Positions 10,186 through 18,969 are shown, numbered from the stretch's first letter. The stretch: DNA of 35,117 nucleotides from Lujinxingiaceae bacterium (GCA_013697635.1 JACCWM010000160.1:1-35117), one strand, 5' to 3'. Program-made: numbers and translations. Notes: generated from the sequence alone by a model not told the origin.

Positions 10186-10200
10186 TCAAACCCTGCGCCC

Positions 10201-11037
10201 TCAGCCCTTGACCGCACCGGCGGTCAAGCCGCCGACCAGGTACTTTTGGAGCTTGAAGAACAGCCCCATCACCGGCAGCGAGACGATGATCGCGCCGGCC
10301 GCAAAGTAGCCCCACTGCGTGCTGTAATCGCCCACGAAGCGCTGCAGCACCACCGGCAGCGTGAACATGCGCTCGTCGGAGAGAAAGGTCGCCGCCAGGA
10401 TGAACTCGTTCCAGGCCGTCATGAAGCTGAACAGCGCCGTGACCACGATCGCCGGGCGCGCCAGCGGCAAGATGATCTTGGTAAAGATCAGCCACTGACC
10501 GGCGCCATCCATGATCGCCGCCTCCTCGAGATCGCGCGGAATCGTGTCGAAATAGCCCTTGAGCATCCAGACGCAAAACGGCACGGAGGTCGTCGAGTAC
10601 ACCAACACCAGGCCCGTGAGCGAGTTGAGCAGGCCCAGCTTGTCGAGCAGGATGTAGAGCGGAATCGCCATGACCACGCCCGGAAACATCTGCGTGACCA
10701 AAAACGAGGCCAGCCCAAGCGTGCGCCCCGGAAAACGAAAGCGGCTAAAGGCATAGGCCGCCGTGCACGCCAGCATCACGCCCACCACCGTGGTCACCAG
10801 CGCAACGACCACCGAGTTGAAGAGCTGGCGAAAAAACAAGCCCTCGCCGCTCTGCAAAATATGGCTAAAATTTGAGAAGCTCAGCTCGGTGGGGATCGGG
10901 TTGATCGACATCGAAAACGCCTGAGACGAGCTCAAGGCCATCTTCACCACCCACAACACCGGGTAGAGCACCACCATGCAGGCAGCGATCAGCACAAGAT
11001 GGGTCAGCAACGCTTCCAGAGTCGATTTTCGCTTCAC
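10201..11037 (-). CDS. Sugar ABC transporter permease, MalG type
   Basis: The 278-aa inner-membrane protein has about six hydrophobic segments. The N-terminal one reads LVLIAACMVVLYPVLWVVK. The conserved cytoplasmic EAA loop that docks on the ATPase is present near residue 185 (LEEAAIMDGAGQWLIFTKII followed by LPLARP). The C-terminal FFKLQKYLVGGLTAGAVKG matches the ending of CUT1-family (MalG-type) permeases. It starts at GTG with a GAGG site 9 nt ahead that sits on the stop codon of the upstream fusion gene, so the two are translationally linked. The substrate is probably a mono- or oligosaccharide but cannot be specified. No ATP-binding subunit gene is adjacent; one encoded elsewhere must serve it. 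Confidence 0.9.
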   Translation of the reverse strand: MKRKSTLEALLTHLVLIAACMVVLYPVLWVVKMALSSSQAFSMSINPIPTELSFSNFSHILQSGEGLFFRQLFNSVVVALVTTVVGVMLACTAAYAFSRFRFPGRTLGLASFLVTQMFPGVVMAIPLYILLDKLGLLNSLTGLVLVYSTTSVPFCVWMLKGYFDTIPRDLEEAAIMDGAGQWLIFTKIILPLARPAIVVTALFSFMTAWNEFILAATFLSDERMFTLPVVLQRFVGDYSTQWGYFAAGAIIVSLPVMGLFFKLQKYLVGGLTAGAVKG

Positions 11038-11051
11038 GCGCTAAAGCCTCG

Positions 11052-13313
11052 TCATTGGTCCCGGCTGCGCAACTGGCCGGTGAAGAGTGAGTAGCCAAGC
11101 AGCACGAAGAAAATCAAGACGGCGTAGGCCGCCGCATAGCCGTATTGCTCCTGGCGCGTAAAGGCCCACTTGTAGGCCTCCGAGATCAGGATCTCGGTGT
11201 GCCCGTCGGGCTCGCCGCCCGAGACCAGGTAGATGATGTTGAACATGTTGAAGGTCCACACCGTACCGAGCACCACGGCCGGGATCAGGGCCGGCTTCAA
11301 GAGCGGGAAGATCACGTGGCGAAAGCGCTGCCAGCGGTTGGCGCCGTCGACCGAGGCGGCCTCCTCGAGATCACCGGGGATTGCCTGCAAGGCGCCCAAA
11401 CACACGACCATCATGAAGGGAAAGCCCAGCCACACGTTGGTCGTCAGATTGGCGGCAAACGAGGTCGAGAACTGGCTGAACCAGGATACCGGCTCGGCGC
11501 CAAGCCAGACCAAAAAGGCGTTGATCGCACCAAACTGCTTGTGAAACATGCCCTTCCAGATCAGCGCCGTGATGTAGTTTGGGATAGCCCACGGCACGAT
11601 CAACATGACACGGTAGATTCCCCGAAGCCGCATCCACGGGTCGCGCAGCAGCAGCGCAAAAAACAGTCCCAGCGTGACGTGCAGCACCACGTTGCAGCTC
11701 GTCCAAAGCACCGTCACGGCCAACGTGTAATAAAAGCTCAGCGGATCGGTGAGCCCGTACTCCTCGCTCATCACGATATCGAGAAAGTTCGCCAGGCCGA
11801 CAAAGGTGAACTCGCCCTCCCGATAGGAGAAGAGGCTGACCGCCGAGCCCACCACGAAGGGCACCATCACCAGCACCAGCATGCCAAGGATCGCCGGGGC
11901 CAGATAAATGTAGGCCGGATAGGTGCGCACCATGCGCGCCCAGACGCGATCGCGCCGAAATCGCCAGGCCCCCACACCCAGTGCGGCCGCGAGCAGCGCG
12001 ATCACGGCCACGGCCAGCGGCCGCGGATCTTTGGGCTCGGGCGCCGGCCGGCTAAAAATCTCGATGCGACGCGCGGCCTGGCGAAGCGCCAGATCAGGCG
12101 CGACCGTTCCACGCATCACCTGGCGAAGCGCCTGGTTGGCCGGCTCCCAGACCGAGCGCATACGCGGGTCGTTGGACATCGGCGTTGCCCGGTCGAGCTG
12201 CTCGCGAAAGACCTTCAAATGGGCGTCGTCGGCCAGGCGCGAGTCGTCGTAGGCCGACAGCGTCGCAACGGGCTGCGCGCCTTCGATTGCACGCGTCAAG
12301 GCCGCCTCGTGGCTGGCCAAATAACGGGCAAATTGGCGTGCATCCTGGGGCCTTGACGTGTGCGCCGAGACAAAGGCCGCCTCGACGGTCAAAAACGGGC
12401 TGGCCTCGAGCCCGCTCGACGAAACCGTGGGCAAGGGCGCAAGCCGATAGTCCAGACTCTTGTCAAGCTCGCCGATAAACCACGGCCCGTTGATCGCCAT
12501 CGGCGCATGGCCACTGTTGAAGAGATGGGCGACAAGCGAGGACGTCGCCTCATGGGGAATCACGCCCTCGACGTTGAGCAGCTGGTCGACAAATTCGAGC
12601 GACGCCGCCACGCCCGGCCCATCGATCACCAGTGTGCCGTCCTGGTCGAAGATCTGGCCGCCAAAGCCAAAAAGCCAGGGCGCGTGCATATAGAAGTTTG
12701 CCGCCTCGTAGACCAGACCGTAGCGCCCCTCGCTCGCGTTGGTATGCGCGCGGGCGATGGCAAGCATCTCGTCGGTGGTCGTCGGCGCCCGCTCGATCAT
12801 CGCCGGGTTATAGAAGAGCACCAGGCTCTTGTAGGCCAGCGGCACACCGTAGCGCTTGCCCTCGAACTCCATGGCCTTGACCGTCACCGGATGGTAGTGC
12901 TGCCAGTCGGCGTCGTCTTCGTTCAAGGCCGCGATCAGCCCCGAGCGCGACCAGTCACCGGCACGCTCGTGGGCGGCGATGAAGACATCCGGGCCGTGGC
13001 CGCGCGGGATCGCGCTGGTGAGCTTGTTGGCAAAGGCCTCGTTGGGCACCGAGAGCAGCTTGACGCGCAACCGCCCCTGCTCGCCATTGAAGCGCTCGAC
13101 CACGCTTTGCAGCGCGCGCTCCTCGGCGCCTCGGTAGGCGTGCCAGACATTGAGCGCTGCCGCACCATCGCCGGCCTGCTCCCCGCCGGCCTGGGCTTGG
13201 CCGGCGATAGGCCACGACGTCAGAGCAAAGAACAAGGCCATCAACGCGGCCGCCACCAGCGCTCGTGAAAGCGCGTTTGCTGCAAGGTCAAAAGTCCGCG
13301 TTCGGTTTGTCAT
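11052..13313 (-). CDS. Fusion of sugar-binding protein (MalE type) and MalF-type permease
   Basis: The 753-aa polypeptide joins two normally separate subunits. Residues 1-42 are a signal or anchor segment ending near GQAQA. Residues about 50-395 are an extracellular solute-binding domain (LNVWHAYRGAEERALQSVVE, GPDVFIAAHERAGDW, YGVPLAYKSLVLFYN). A hydrophobic helix near 428-447 and a basic stretch (RFRRDRVWARM) follow. The permease occupies about 455-753 and has its own EAA loop (LEEAASVDGANRWQRF). The layout is topologically consistent: periplasmic binding domain, one helix inward, basic cytoplasmic hinge, then permease helices. The ATG has only a weak GGTGA site directly ahead. The next gene is the MalG-type permease after 14 bp. 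Substrate is unknown. Confidence 0.88.
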   Translation of the reverse strand: MTNRTRTFDLAANALSRALVAAALMALFFALTSWPIAGQAQAGGEQAGDGAAALNVWHAYRGAEERALQSVVERFNGEQGRLRVKLLSVPNEAFANKLTSAIPRGHGPDVFIAAHERAGDWSRSGLIAALNEDDADWQHYHPVTVKAMEFEGKRYGVPLAYKSLVLFYNPAMIERAPTTTDEMLAIARAHTNASEGRYGLVYEAANFYMHAPWLFGFGGQIFDQDGTLVIDGPGVAASLEFVDQLLNVEGVIPHEATSSLVAHLFNSGHAPMAINGPWFIGELDKSLDYRLAPLPTVSSSGLEASPFLTVEAAFVSAHTSRPQDARQFARYLASHEAALTRAIEGAQPVATLSAYDDSRLADDAHLKVFREQLDRATPMSNDPRMRSVWEPANQALRQVMRGTVAPDLALRQAARRIEIFSRPAPEPKDPRPLAVAVIALLAAALGVGAWRFRRDRVWARMVRTYPAYIYLAPAILGMLVLVMVPFVVGSAVSLFSYREGEFTFVGLANFLDIVMSEEYGLTDPLSFYYTLAVTVLWTSCNVVLHVTLGLFFALLLRDPWMRLRGIYRVMLIVPWAIPNYITALIWKGMFHKQFGAINAFLVWLGAEPVSWFSQFSTSFAANLTTNVWLGFPFMMVVCLGALQAIPGDLEEAASVDGANRWQRFRHVIFPLLKPALIPAVVLGTVWTFNMFNIIYLVSGGEPDGHTEILISEAYKWAFTRQEQYGYAAAYAVLIFFVLLGYSLFTGQLRSRDQ

Positions 13314-13318
13314 TCACC

Positions 13319-13373
13319 GACCATCGTGCACAAAAAGGGATGAATATCTCAACGTTTACTTCCCCCGATGGTC
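13319..13373. promoter_or_regulatory. Inverted repeat in the leader of the binding-protein/permease fusion gene
   Basis: GACCATCG (13319-13326) and CGATGGTC (13366-13373) form perfect 8-bp arms separated by 39 bp. In the minus-strand transcript the second arm abuts the ribosome-binding region and start codon of the fusion gene. A leader hairpin or a pair of operator half-sites are both possible. Confidence 0.4.
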
Positions 13374-13437
13374 ATCGATTGCCCGAAGCGAGTCAACCCG
13401 GAATGCACGTCGGCCTGCGCCAAAGCAGCAATCGATT

Positions 13438-13465
13438 TTGGAAAGGCTGTGAATAGGTTTAGTAT
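13438..13465 (+). promoter_or_regulatory. Candidate promoter of the VTT-domain membrane protein gene
   Basis: TTGGAA and TAGTAT are spaced by 16 bp. The predicted transcription start near 13472 lies after the upstream GTG at 13469, which supports the downstream GTG at 13541 as the real start. Confidence 0.4.
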
Positions 13466-13540
13466 AGCGTGAATGAACGCCCGCTTGCCGTGGTTCCCTA
13501 TGCGGCCTCCGCGCAGTGCGGACTGTTTGTAAGGAATGCT

Positions 13541-14128
13541 GTGGAAAGCGCGACCGACATTGTCGATGACAGATTGTTTCGCAAGCTCGCCTGGCAAAGC
13601 GCGGGCATTACGCTGCTGCTCTTTGCGGTGGTCGTCATCATCGCCTTGTTGTTTCGTGAACCGGTCACCCAGATCGCCACGGTCGTGATCGAGCATCTGG
13701 GCATCCTCGGCATCTTTTTGGGCGTTTTGGCCGCGGACGGTCTGACCTTCCCGATCCCGCCGACCACCTATTTGTTCGTCGCCGTCGCCGCCGAGGCCCC
13801 CATGGCACCGGTGCTCATCGCCGCCGGCCTGGCCAGCGTGCTGGGCGGCAGCCTCGCCTACTTTGTCGGGCCCTACTTGCAAAAGGTGCCCTTTCTCGAC
13901 CGGCGCATCGAAGCCTTTCGCCCGCGCGGTGAAGCGCTCTTCGAGCGCTTTGGTGGCTGGACCATTGCGATCGCCGCGCTCACCCCTTTGCCCTTCTCGA
14001 TCATGTGCTGGTTTGCCGGCATCTACAACATGCCCTACCGGCGCTTCTTCGCGATCACGCTGATCCGCGCCCCGCGCCTGGTGATCTACTACGGCCTGTT
14101 CATCCTGGGCTGGACAGCGACGCTCTAA
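13541..14128 (+). CDS. VTT/DedA-type (SNARE-associated) inner-membrane protein
   Basis: The 195-aa integral membrane protein has hydrophobic helices at both ends and a central re-entrant-like region. Around residues 65-90 the sequence LGVLAADGLTFPIPPTTYLF is typical of the VTT/DedA superfamily. A second family-like segment is RFGGWTIAIAALTPLPFSIMCWFAG. Members are linked to lipid scrambling and undecaprenyl-phosphate recycling; the precise job here is not known. I chose GTG 13541 because AAGGAA sits 4 nt ahead, whereas the longer frame from GTG 13469 has no ribosome site and adds 24 uninformative residues. Its stop overlaps that of the convergent amidohydrolase gene. Confidence 0.75.
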   Translation: MESATDIVDDRLFRKLAWQSAGITLLLFAVVVIIALLFREPVTQIATVVIEHLGILGIFLGVLAADGLTFPIPPTTYLFVAVAAEAPMAPVLIAAGLASVLGGSLAYFVGPYLQKVPFLDRRIEAFRPRGEALFERFGGWTIAIAALTPLPFSIMCWFAGIYNMPYRRFFAITLIRAPRLVIYYGLFILGWTATL

Positions 14129-14961
14129 AACTCCAACTCCGCGACCTTGGGGATCAAGGCCGCACAGGCCTGGGCCAGCGTCTCGAGTCCCGGCTGCTGG
14201 ATGCGAAAGTTCTTCTCGTCCATGTAGAGATCGCGGCGCACCTCGATCTGGATGGCGTGGATGCGCCGCTCGGGTTGGCCATAATGGCGGGTGATCCAGC
14301 CGCCCTTGTAGGGCTCGTTGGATTTGACGCTGTAGCCCTGCTCTCGGTAGTGCTCCTCGACGACATAGCGAAGGGTGCGGTCGCAGGCGGCGCCGTCGAT
14401 GTCGCCGGGCACAATCTGGGCGCGCTGGCTGCCCGGGTCGGAGTGGCCACGACGGCCCATCGAGGGCATGGAGTGGCCGTCGAGCAAGATGCAAAAGCCA
14501 AACTGCTTTCGCACGCGCTCAATCTCGGCCGCCAAAGCTTTGTGGTAGGGCCAATAGTAGTCGTTGATGCGCTTATCGAAGCGCTCGGCGCTCATCGCAT
14601 CGGCCATCACGGAGGTGCCGGCCGTGGTCGTACGCCAGACCACGCCTCGGTCATGGTAGTAGCCGGGCTTCTCCAGGCGCACGCCGCCCTTGACCGTCAA
14701 GGGCGAGATGTCGTCCGCGGCGCGGTTGAGATCGACCACGTAGCGCGAGACCTGGGAGACGACCATCGTCGCGCCAAGCTCGGGGGCCTGCCTCCAAAGC
14801 TTATCGACGTAGAGATCGAGATCGCGGCGCAGCACCTGCTCGCCGATGATCATCTCGGCGCGGACCTCGTCCGGTATCCAGTCACCGGCGTGGGGAACGC
14901 CCACCACGATAGGTAGCGTCTGCTCCCGGGGGCGCTCGACGCGAAATACTTCAAATGACAT
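14125..14961 (-). CDS. N-formylglutamate amidohydrolase family protein
   Basis: The 278-aa cytoplasmic hydrolase belongs to the family that releases formate from N-formyl-glutamate, the last step of one histidine-degradation route. Family features are GVPHAGDWIP at the N-terminus (metal-binding His), DLYVDKLWRQAPELGATMV, SRYVVDLNR, and CILLDGHSMPSMG with a second metal-binding His. No other hut genes are nearby, so the physiological substrate may be another N-formyl or N-acyl amino acid. The ATG has AGGAG 7 nt upstream. The gene is 43 bp beyond the YD-repeat lipoprotein gene on the same strand, so co-transcription is possible. Confidence 0.88.
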   Translation of the reverse strand: MSFEVFRVERPREQTLPIVVGVPHAGDWIPDEVRAEMIIGEQVLRRDLDLYVDKLWRQAPELGATMVVSQVSRYVVDLNRAADDISPLTVKGGVRLEKPGYYHDRGVVWRTTTAGTSVMADAMSAERFDKRINDYYWPYHKALAAEIERVRKQFGFCILLDGHSMPSMGRRGHSDPGSQRAQIVPGDIDGAACDRTLRYVVEEHYREQGYSVKSNEPYKGGWITRHYGQPERRIHAIQIEVRRDLYMDEKNFRIQQPGLETLAQACAALIPKVAELEF

Positions 14962-15004
14962 TGTTTCTCCTGACTGCGCCGGCCAAACCTAACTGTGCGC
15001 TGAA

Positions 15005-16105
15005 TTAATTTCTCTCGATCCAGCGTGCGTTTCGCACCATCTGGCGAAGCTCCTCATCCTCGAGCTTGCAAAGAGCACCACCGGTGTAGCGGATTCGCTC
15101 GTTGACCTTGCCGTCGATGAACCAGTCGAGCTCGAGCAACCGCGGATAGCCCTGAGCATGAAAGAGCAAGGAGAGCAGGCCCGAGGCCGGACGCTCGTTG
15201 ATCAGGCTCTTGCCGAAAAACTTGATCCCTTGCACGCCGTATCCATGGGGATCATAGACCATCTCCCAACTGTCGAGCAGCTCTTCGCCGACCAGGTCAT
15301 CGACGCGAAGCGTGTGCATTCGACCCTGGGCATCATAGGTGTAGGCGCTCTTCTGGTGGACGCTGCCATCGATGTGCTCGCGCTCATGGTTGAGCAGCTT
15401 GCCCTGGGCGTCGTAGCGGTAGACGTCACGCTCGTCAATCTCCCCATCGTCGTACTCGTCGAACTCCTCGATCACAGTGCGCCCGTCGTCCTCGTAGCTG
15501 AGCCGAGTCACGGATTCGAAGTTGCCCTCGTGATAGATCACGCTCAAGCGTCCGAGATCGTCGTAGACGTAATTGAGATCGAGCACGCGCCGACCGTTGT
15601 CCTCACGGCGCAGGCGCGAGAGGCGATCAGCCTCGTCGTAGGTGTACAGATAGCGCCTGTCGGCGTGGTGACCGATCTCGACATAAAATTCGTCGATCAG
15701 ACGGTCGGCATGGTCATACTCGAAGTCGGCGCGCCAATCGATCGTACCCGTGAGATTGTCGTCTCGGGTCTGCTCGCGCATCAGCCCACGCTCGTCATAG
15801 CCGCGCGTGTAGCGCACGTTGAAGCGCCCGTCGCCGTTTCGGTCTCGGTCCAATATGCAATGATCGAGGTTGGGATCGAGGTTGGCGTCGAGCGCGATGT
15901 CGCCGCCCGAAGCTGCATCGTGTGCACTCGAATCCGAGCCATCGAGCGCGGCGTCAGCCTCGGCGTCGGGCAAATCCCAGCCGGTATCGGCCAGGCCGGC
16001 GTCGCTGACGTCGCTGTTTGACGAATCGTCGCAGCCCAGGGTAGCGACGGCGAGCGCGACCACCATCGTTCTCACCAGCGTGCGTTGCCAGGCTCTGTAT
16101 TTCAC
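15005..16105 (-). CDS. Asp-rich lipoprotein with YD/RHS-like repeats
   Basis: The 366-aa protein begins with a signal sequence ending at cysteine in VATLGC, then an Asp/Ala/Ser-rich linker of about 60 residues common in surface lipoproteins of this bacterial group. From about residue 95 on, short repeats of the YD type appear, such as YTYDEADRLSRLRRED, YVYDDLGRLSVIYHEG, YRYDAQGKLLNHERE and YTYDAQGRMHTLRVDD. These build beta-sheet shells in RHS and teneurin proteins. There is no RHS core motif or C-terminal toxin, so it is a free-standing repeat lipoprotein. I chose GTG at 16105 because AGGAG lies 8 nt ahead; an ATG seven codons upstream overlaps that site. Function unknown; carbohydrate or protein binding is a guess. 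Confidence 0.7.
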   Translation of the reverse strand: MKYRAWQRTLVRTMVVALAVATLGCDDSSNSDVSDAGLADTGWDLPDAEADAALDGSDSSAHDAASGGDIALDANLDPNLDHCILDRDRNGDGRFNVRYTRGYDERGLMREQTRDDNLTGTIDWRADFEYDHADRLIDEFYVEIGHHADRRYLYTYDEADRLSRLRREDNGRRVLDLNYVYDDLGRLSVIYHEGNFESVTRLSYEDDGRTVIEEFDEYDDGEIDERDVYRYDAQGKLLNHEREHIDGSVHQKSAYTYDAQGRMHTLRVDDLVGEELLDSWEMVYDPHGYGVQGIKFFGKSLINERPASGLLSLLFHAQGYPRLLELDWFIDGKVNERIRYTGGALCKLEDEELRQMVRNARWIERN

Positions 16106-16162
16106 GATTTTCTCTCCTGATTCCAATCGGGCTCTATTCGTTTCGTTTCATCTCTTCGGCCC

Positions 16163-16192
16163 AGCCTAGCGCGAGATCCACACCCTATGCAA
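16163..16192 (-). promoter_or_regulatory. Candidate promoter of the YD-repeat lipoprotein gene
   Basis: On the minus strand TTGCAT and TAGGCT are separated by 18 bp in the 109-bp gap after queG. The match is weak. If real, the lipoprotein gene is transcribed separately from queG. Confidence 0.28.
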
Positions 16193-16214
16193 ACCATTGC
16201 TGCGAATTGGCCGC

Positions 16215-17324
16215 TCAAAGTCCGAGCGAGCAGCGCAACTCCTCGAGGACATAGGGATCCTGCTCTTGCTCGATCGCCGCCTCCAGCGCCAAGCGCGCCT
16301 CTTCGCCACCGATGTGACCCAGAGCCCAGGCGATGTGCCCGCGCACCAGGGGCTCGGCCTCGGCGCCCAGACGCAAGGCCAGGCGCGCTACGGCCTCGGG
16401 CGCACGGGAGTTTCCCACCACGACCGCCGCGTTTCGAAGCAAACCACGACGCTTGGCCCGCTTGATTGCGGACTTTTGAAAGGTCTTCGCGTACGCCGCA
16501 TCGTCGAGCTCGAGCAGGTCGAGCGCCGAGAGGGCCTCGTATTCGCTGCGAAGCGCCAGCGCAGGGTCTTCGCTTCTGGGCGCCTTGCTGTTCCAGGGAC
16601 ACACGCTCTGGCAGATATCGCAGCCAAAGACGTGGTCGCCGATCAGCGCACGAAGCTCGCGGGGGATCGGGCCGCGAAGCTCGATGGTCAAATACGAGAT
16701 GCAGCGGCGCGCATCGATCACGTACGGGCTGACGATCGCTCCGGTAGGACACGCATCCATGCAACGCGAGCATGTCCCACAGCGATCCAACACCACGGTG
16801 GGCTCGGCCTCGAGTTCGAGATCGACGAGCACCTCACCGATGAAGGTGTAGGATCCGATCTGGGGATGGATCAGCATGGCATTTTTGCCCACCCAGCCCA
16901 GCCCGGCCATCGCCGCCAGATCACGCTCCAACAGCGGCGCGGTGTCGATCGCCGGGCGCGTCGCCACGTCGGCCCCGGTCTCTGCATGGATGAAGGCCGC
17001 AAGCTCGACCAGGCGCGCGCGCAGCACCTCGTGATAGTCGTTTCCATGGGCATAGCGGGCGATGCGAAGCCCGCCGGCAAGCTTATCCTCGCCCTGATGG
17101 TAGTTCTTGAGCACCACGACCACGCTCTTGGTCCCCGGCTCGAGCGCGCGCGGATCGACACGCAGATCTTGATAGTTCTCCATATAGCCCATCTCGCCGT
17201 GGCGGCCCTCGCGCAACCACTCGAGGTAGGCCTCGCCACGCACCAGGCGCCGGGCGGCCACGGTCGCCACCGCATCAAAGCCAAGCTCGACCGCCCGCCG
17301 CTCTATGTGCTCACTTGAAACCAT
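16215..17324 (-). CDS. queG: Epoxyqueuosine reductase QueG
   Basis: QueG is the cobalamin-dependent iron-sulphur enzyme that reduces epoxyqueuosine to queuosine at the tRNA wobble position. The 369-aa protein shows the catalytic Asp127 in PAIDTAPLLERDLAAMAGLGW and two 4Fe-4S clusters: Cys182, Cys185, Cys188 in CGTCSRCMDACP with Cys242, and Cys192, Cys208, Cys235, Cys238 forming the other set, in the ferredoxin-like pattern. HEAT-like repeats end the protein (LVRGHIAWALGHIGGEEA), as in full-length QueG. The ATG has GGAG 6 nt upstream; the frame extends further but without a ribosome site. No other queuosine genes are in the window. Confidence 0.93.
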   Translation of the reverse strand: MVSSEHIERRAVELGFDAVATVAARRLVRGEAYLEWLREGRHGEMGYMENYQDLRVDPRALEPGTKSVVVVLKNYHQGEDKLAGGLRIARYAHGNDYHEVLRARLVELAAFIHAETGADVATRPAIDTAPLLERDLAAMAGLGWVGKNAMLIHPQIGSYTFIGEVLVDLELEAEPTVVLDRCGTCSRCMDACPTGAIVSPYVIDARRCISYLTIELRGPIPRELRALIGDHVFGCDICQSVCPWNSKAPRSEDPALALRSEYEALSALDLLELDDAAYAKTFQKSAIKRAKRRGLLRNAAVVVGNSRAPEAVARLALRLGAEAEPLVRGHIAWALGHIGGEEARLALEAAIEQEQDPYVLEELRCSLGL

Positions 17325-17396
17325 GCTGCTCCTCTCCGTGCTACCAACAACGCTACACCCTGCGCACTTCCCAATTTGCCGGTGAACTTGCCATGA

Positions 17397-17425
17397 TTGC
17401 CCTGGCCTATTAAGCGTGTTATAAG
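17397..17425 (+). promoter_or_regulatory. Candidate sigma-70 promoter of the kinase-ABC operon
   Basis: TTGCCC and TATAAG are spaced by exactly 17 bp, about 147 bp ahead of the kinase start. The -10 box is a good match. It would leave a long leader of about 140 nt, in which I see no clear structured element. Confidence 0.55.
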
Positions 17426-17571
17426 CCGTGGGTTTGATCCGCAGTCGTTTTTGTTCCACAAGACCGATCCGCTGCGAGATCACAACCAACGCCGCAGGAT
17501 CATATAATTCGTAGCAATACCCAAGTTAACGCCGGCCTTGTATTTGCGAGCCATGCGTTAGGAGCATCTTG

Positions 17572-18969
17572 ATGCGTACTTGCCCCAAGTGCGAACGCAA
17601 TTTTCCCGACAACACCATGTTTTGCCCGGACGATGGCCGCGCGCTGACGAGCCGCCCGACGGGCGCAACGCCTGGCGGCCACTATTCGCCCTCGAGCCTG
17701 GTGGGACGCGCGTTTTTCGGCGCCTATACGATCAACAAGTTGCTCGGCGAAGGCGGCATGGGGTCGGTCTATCTGGCCCAGCAAAACAAGATCGATCAGA
17801 AGATCGCGATCAAGGTCTTGCACAGCCGCGTCGCCGAGAGCGACGAGATCGTGCAGCGCTTTCACCGCGAAGCGCGCGTCATCAGTATGTTGACCCACCC
17901 CAACATCATCCGCGTCTTCATCTTCGGGCGCACCGAAGACGATCTGCTCTACCTGGCCATGGAGTACGTCGAGGGCCGCACGCTGCGCGAGGCGCTTGGC
18001 AACAAGGCGCTCGAAGAGCTCGCCGCCATCAAGATCATGAAGCAGCTTTGCAGCGGTCTCTCCGAGGCCCACGATCTGGGGATCATCCACCGCGACTTGA
18101 AGCCGGACAACGTGCTTCTGACCAAGTTTCGTGGTGAGAACAACTTCGTGAAGATCCTCGATTTTGGCATCGCCAAGCTCAAAGAGCCCGACGGCAAGCC
18201 CGAACAAAAGCTCACCCAGGCCGGCATCGTCTACGGCACGCCCGAGTACCTCTCCCCGGAGCAGGCGCAGGCCCTCGATCTCGATCAGCGCACCGACATC
18301 TACAGCCTGGGCGTGATGCTCTACGAGATGATCGTTGGCCAGGTGCCGTTTACGGCATCGAGCCCGGTGACGATCTTGACCATGCACGTCTTCAACGAGC
18401 CGGCGCCGCCAAGCCAGGTAGCGCCCGGGCGAGTCTCGGCCTCGATGGAGCGCATCATCTTGAAGGCGCTGGCCAAGAGCCCCGAAAAACGCTACAGCCA
18501 CGCCATGGAGATGTTTGAGGATCTCGTGCGCCGCGAGATGGAGATCTTGAACGAGCGCGGCCTCGACACCCGCGCAAGCTACGTGCCCGGCATGGAGCTG
18601 ACCGGCATGTATTCGGCCGAAAAATTACAGGCCGAGGCCGCAGCCTATGCCGCCAGCCAGCCCAACGCTTCATCGGCGCGCCCGGCAGGCTTTGGCGGCG
18701 GTGGTCCCCAAGTCCAAAATCGCAGCGCCGACGACGAACTTTCGTTTGCTGCGACGATGTCGATGCCGCCCATCGGAGGCGGGGCGATGGTCGCACCGGC
18801 TGCCCAGGATTGGACGACCCAGCCGCGCGTGCAAAGCCTCATGACCACGTCAAGCACGCCCGCAAGCGCCGATCAGAGCCGCAGGTTGATCACGATCCTC
18901 ATCGCAGGCGCGGCCTTCATCTTGCTCAGTCTGTTGGGCGTCATCATGCTCATGCTCTTGTCACGCTAA
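17572..18969 (+). CDS. Membrane-anchored Ser/Thr protein kinase with N-terminal zinc ribbon
   Basis: The 465-aa kinase opens with a zinc-ribbon-like motif CPKC...FCPDDG (residues 3-21), in which the last ligand is Asp, as is common in this bacterial group. The kinase domain has GEGGMGSVYLA (Gly59 on), the ATP-binding Lys81 in IAIKVL, HRDLKPDN (Asp175), DFGIAK (Asp197) and GTPEYLSPEQ, so it should be active. A low-complexity linker of about 100 residues, rich in Ala, Ser and Gly, leads to one C-terminal membrane helix (about 442-464), a tail anchor leaving the kinase in the cytoplasm. The ATG at 17572 has AGGAG 8 nt ahead. It is the first gene of a run with two ABC ATPase/permease pairs 20 bp downstream, suggesting that it signals to, or senses through, those transporters. 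Confidence 0.93.
   Translation: MRTCPKCERNFPDNTMFCPDDGRALTSRPTGATPGGHYSPSSLVGRAFFGAYTINKLLGEGGMGSVYLAQQNKIDQKIAIKVLHSRVAESDEIVQRFHREARVISMLTHPNIIRVFIFGRTEDDLLYLAMEYVEGRTLREALGNKALEELAAIKIMKQLCSGLSEAHDLGIIHRDLKPDNVLLTKFRGENNFVKILDFGIAKLKEPDGKPEQKLTQAGIVYGTPEYLSPEQAQALDLDQRTDIYSLGVMLYEMIVGQVPFTASSPVTILTMHVFNEPAPPSQVAPGRVSASMERIILKALAKSPEKRYSHAMEMFEDLVRREMEILNERGLDTRASYVPGMELTGMYSAEKLQAEAAAYAASQPNASSARPAGFGGGGPQVQNRSADDELSFAATMSMPPIGGGAMVAPAAQDWTTQPRVQSLMTTSSTPASADQSRRLITILIAGAAFILLSLLGVIMLMLLSR

Noticed and set aside
11145-12356. Plus-strand 403-aa frame opposite the binding-protein/permease fusion
   Set aside because: It is rich in His, Arg and Gln without a recognisable domain, typical of an antisense frame to a membrane protein.
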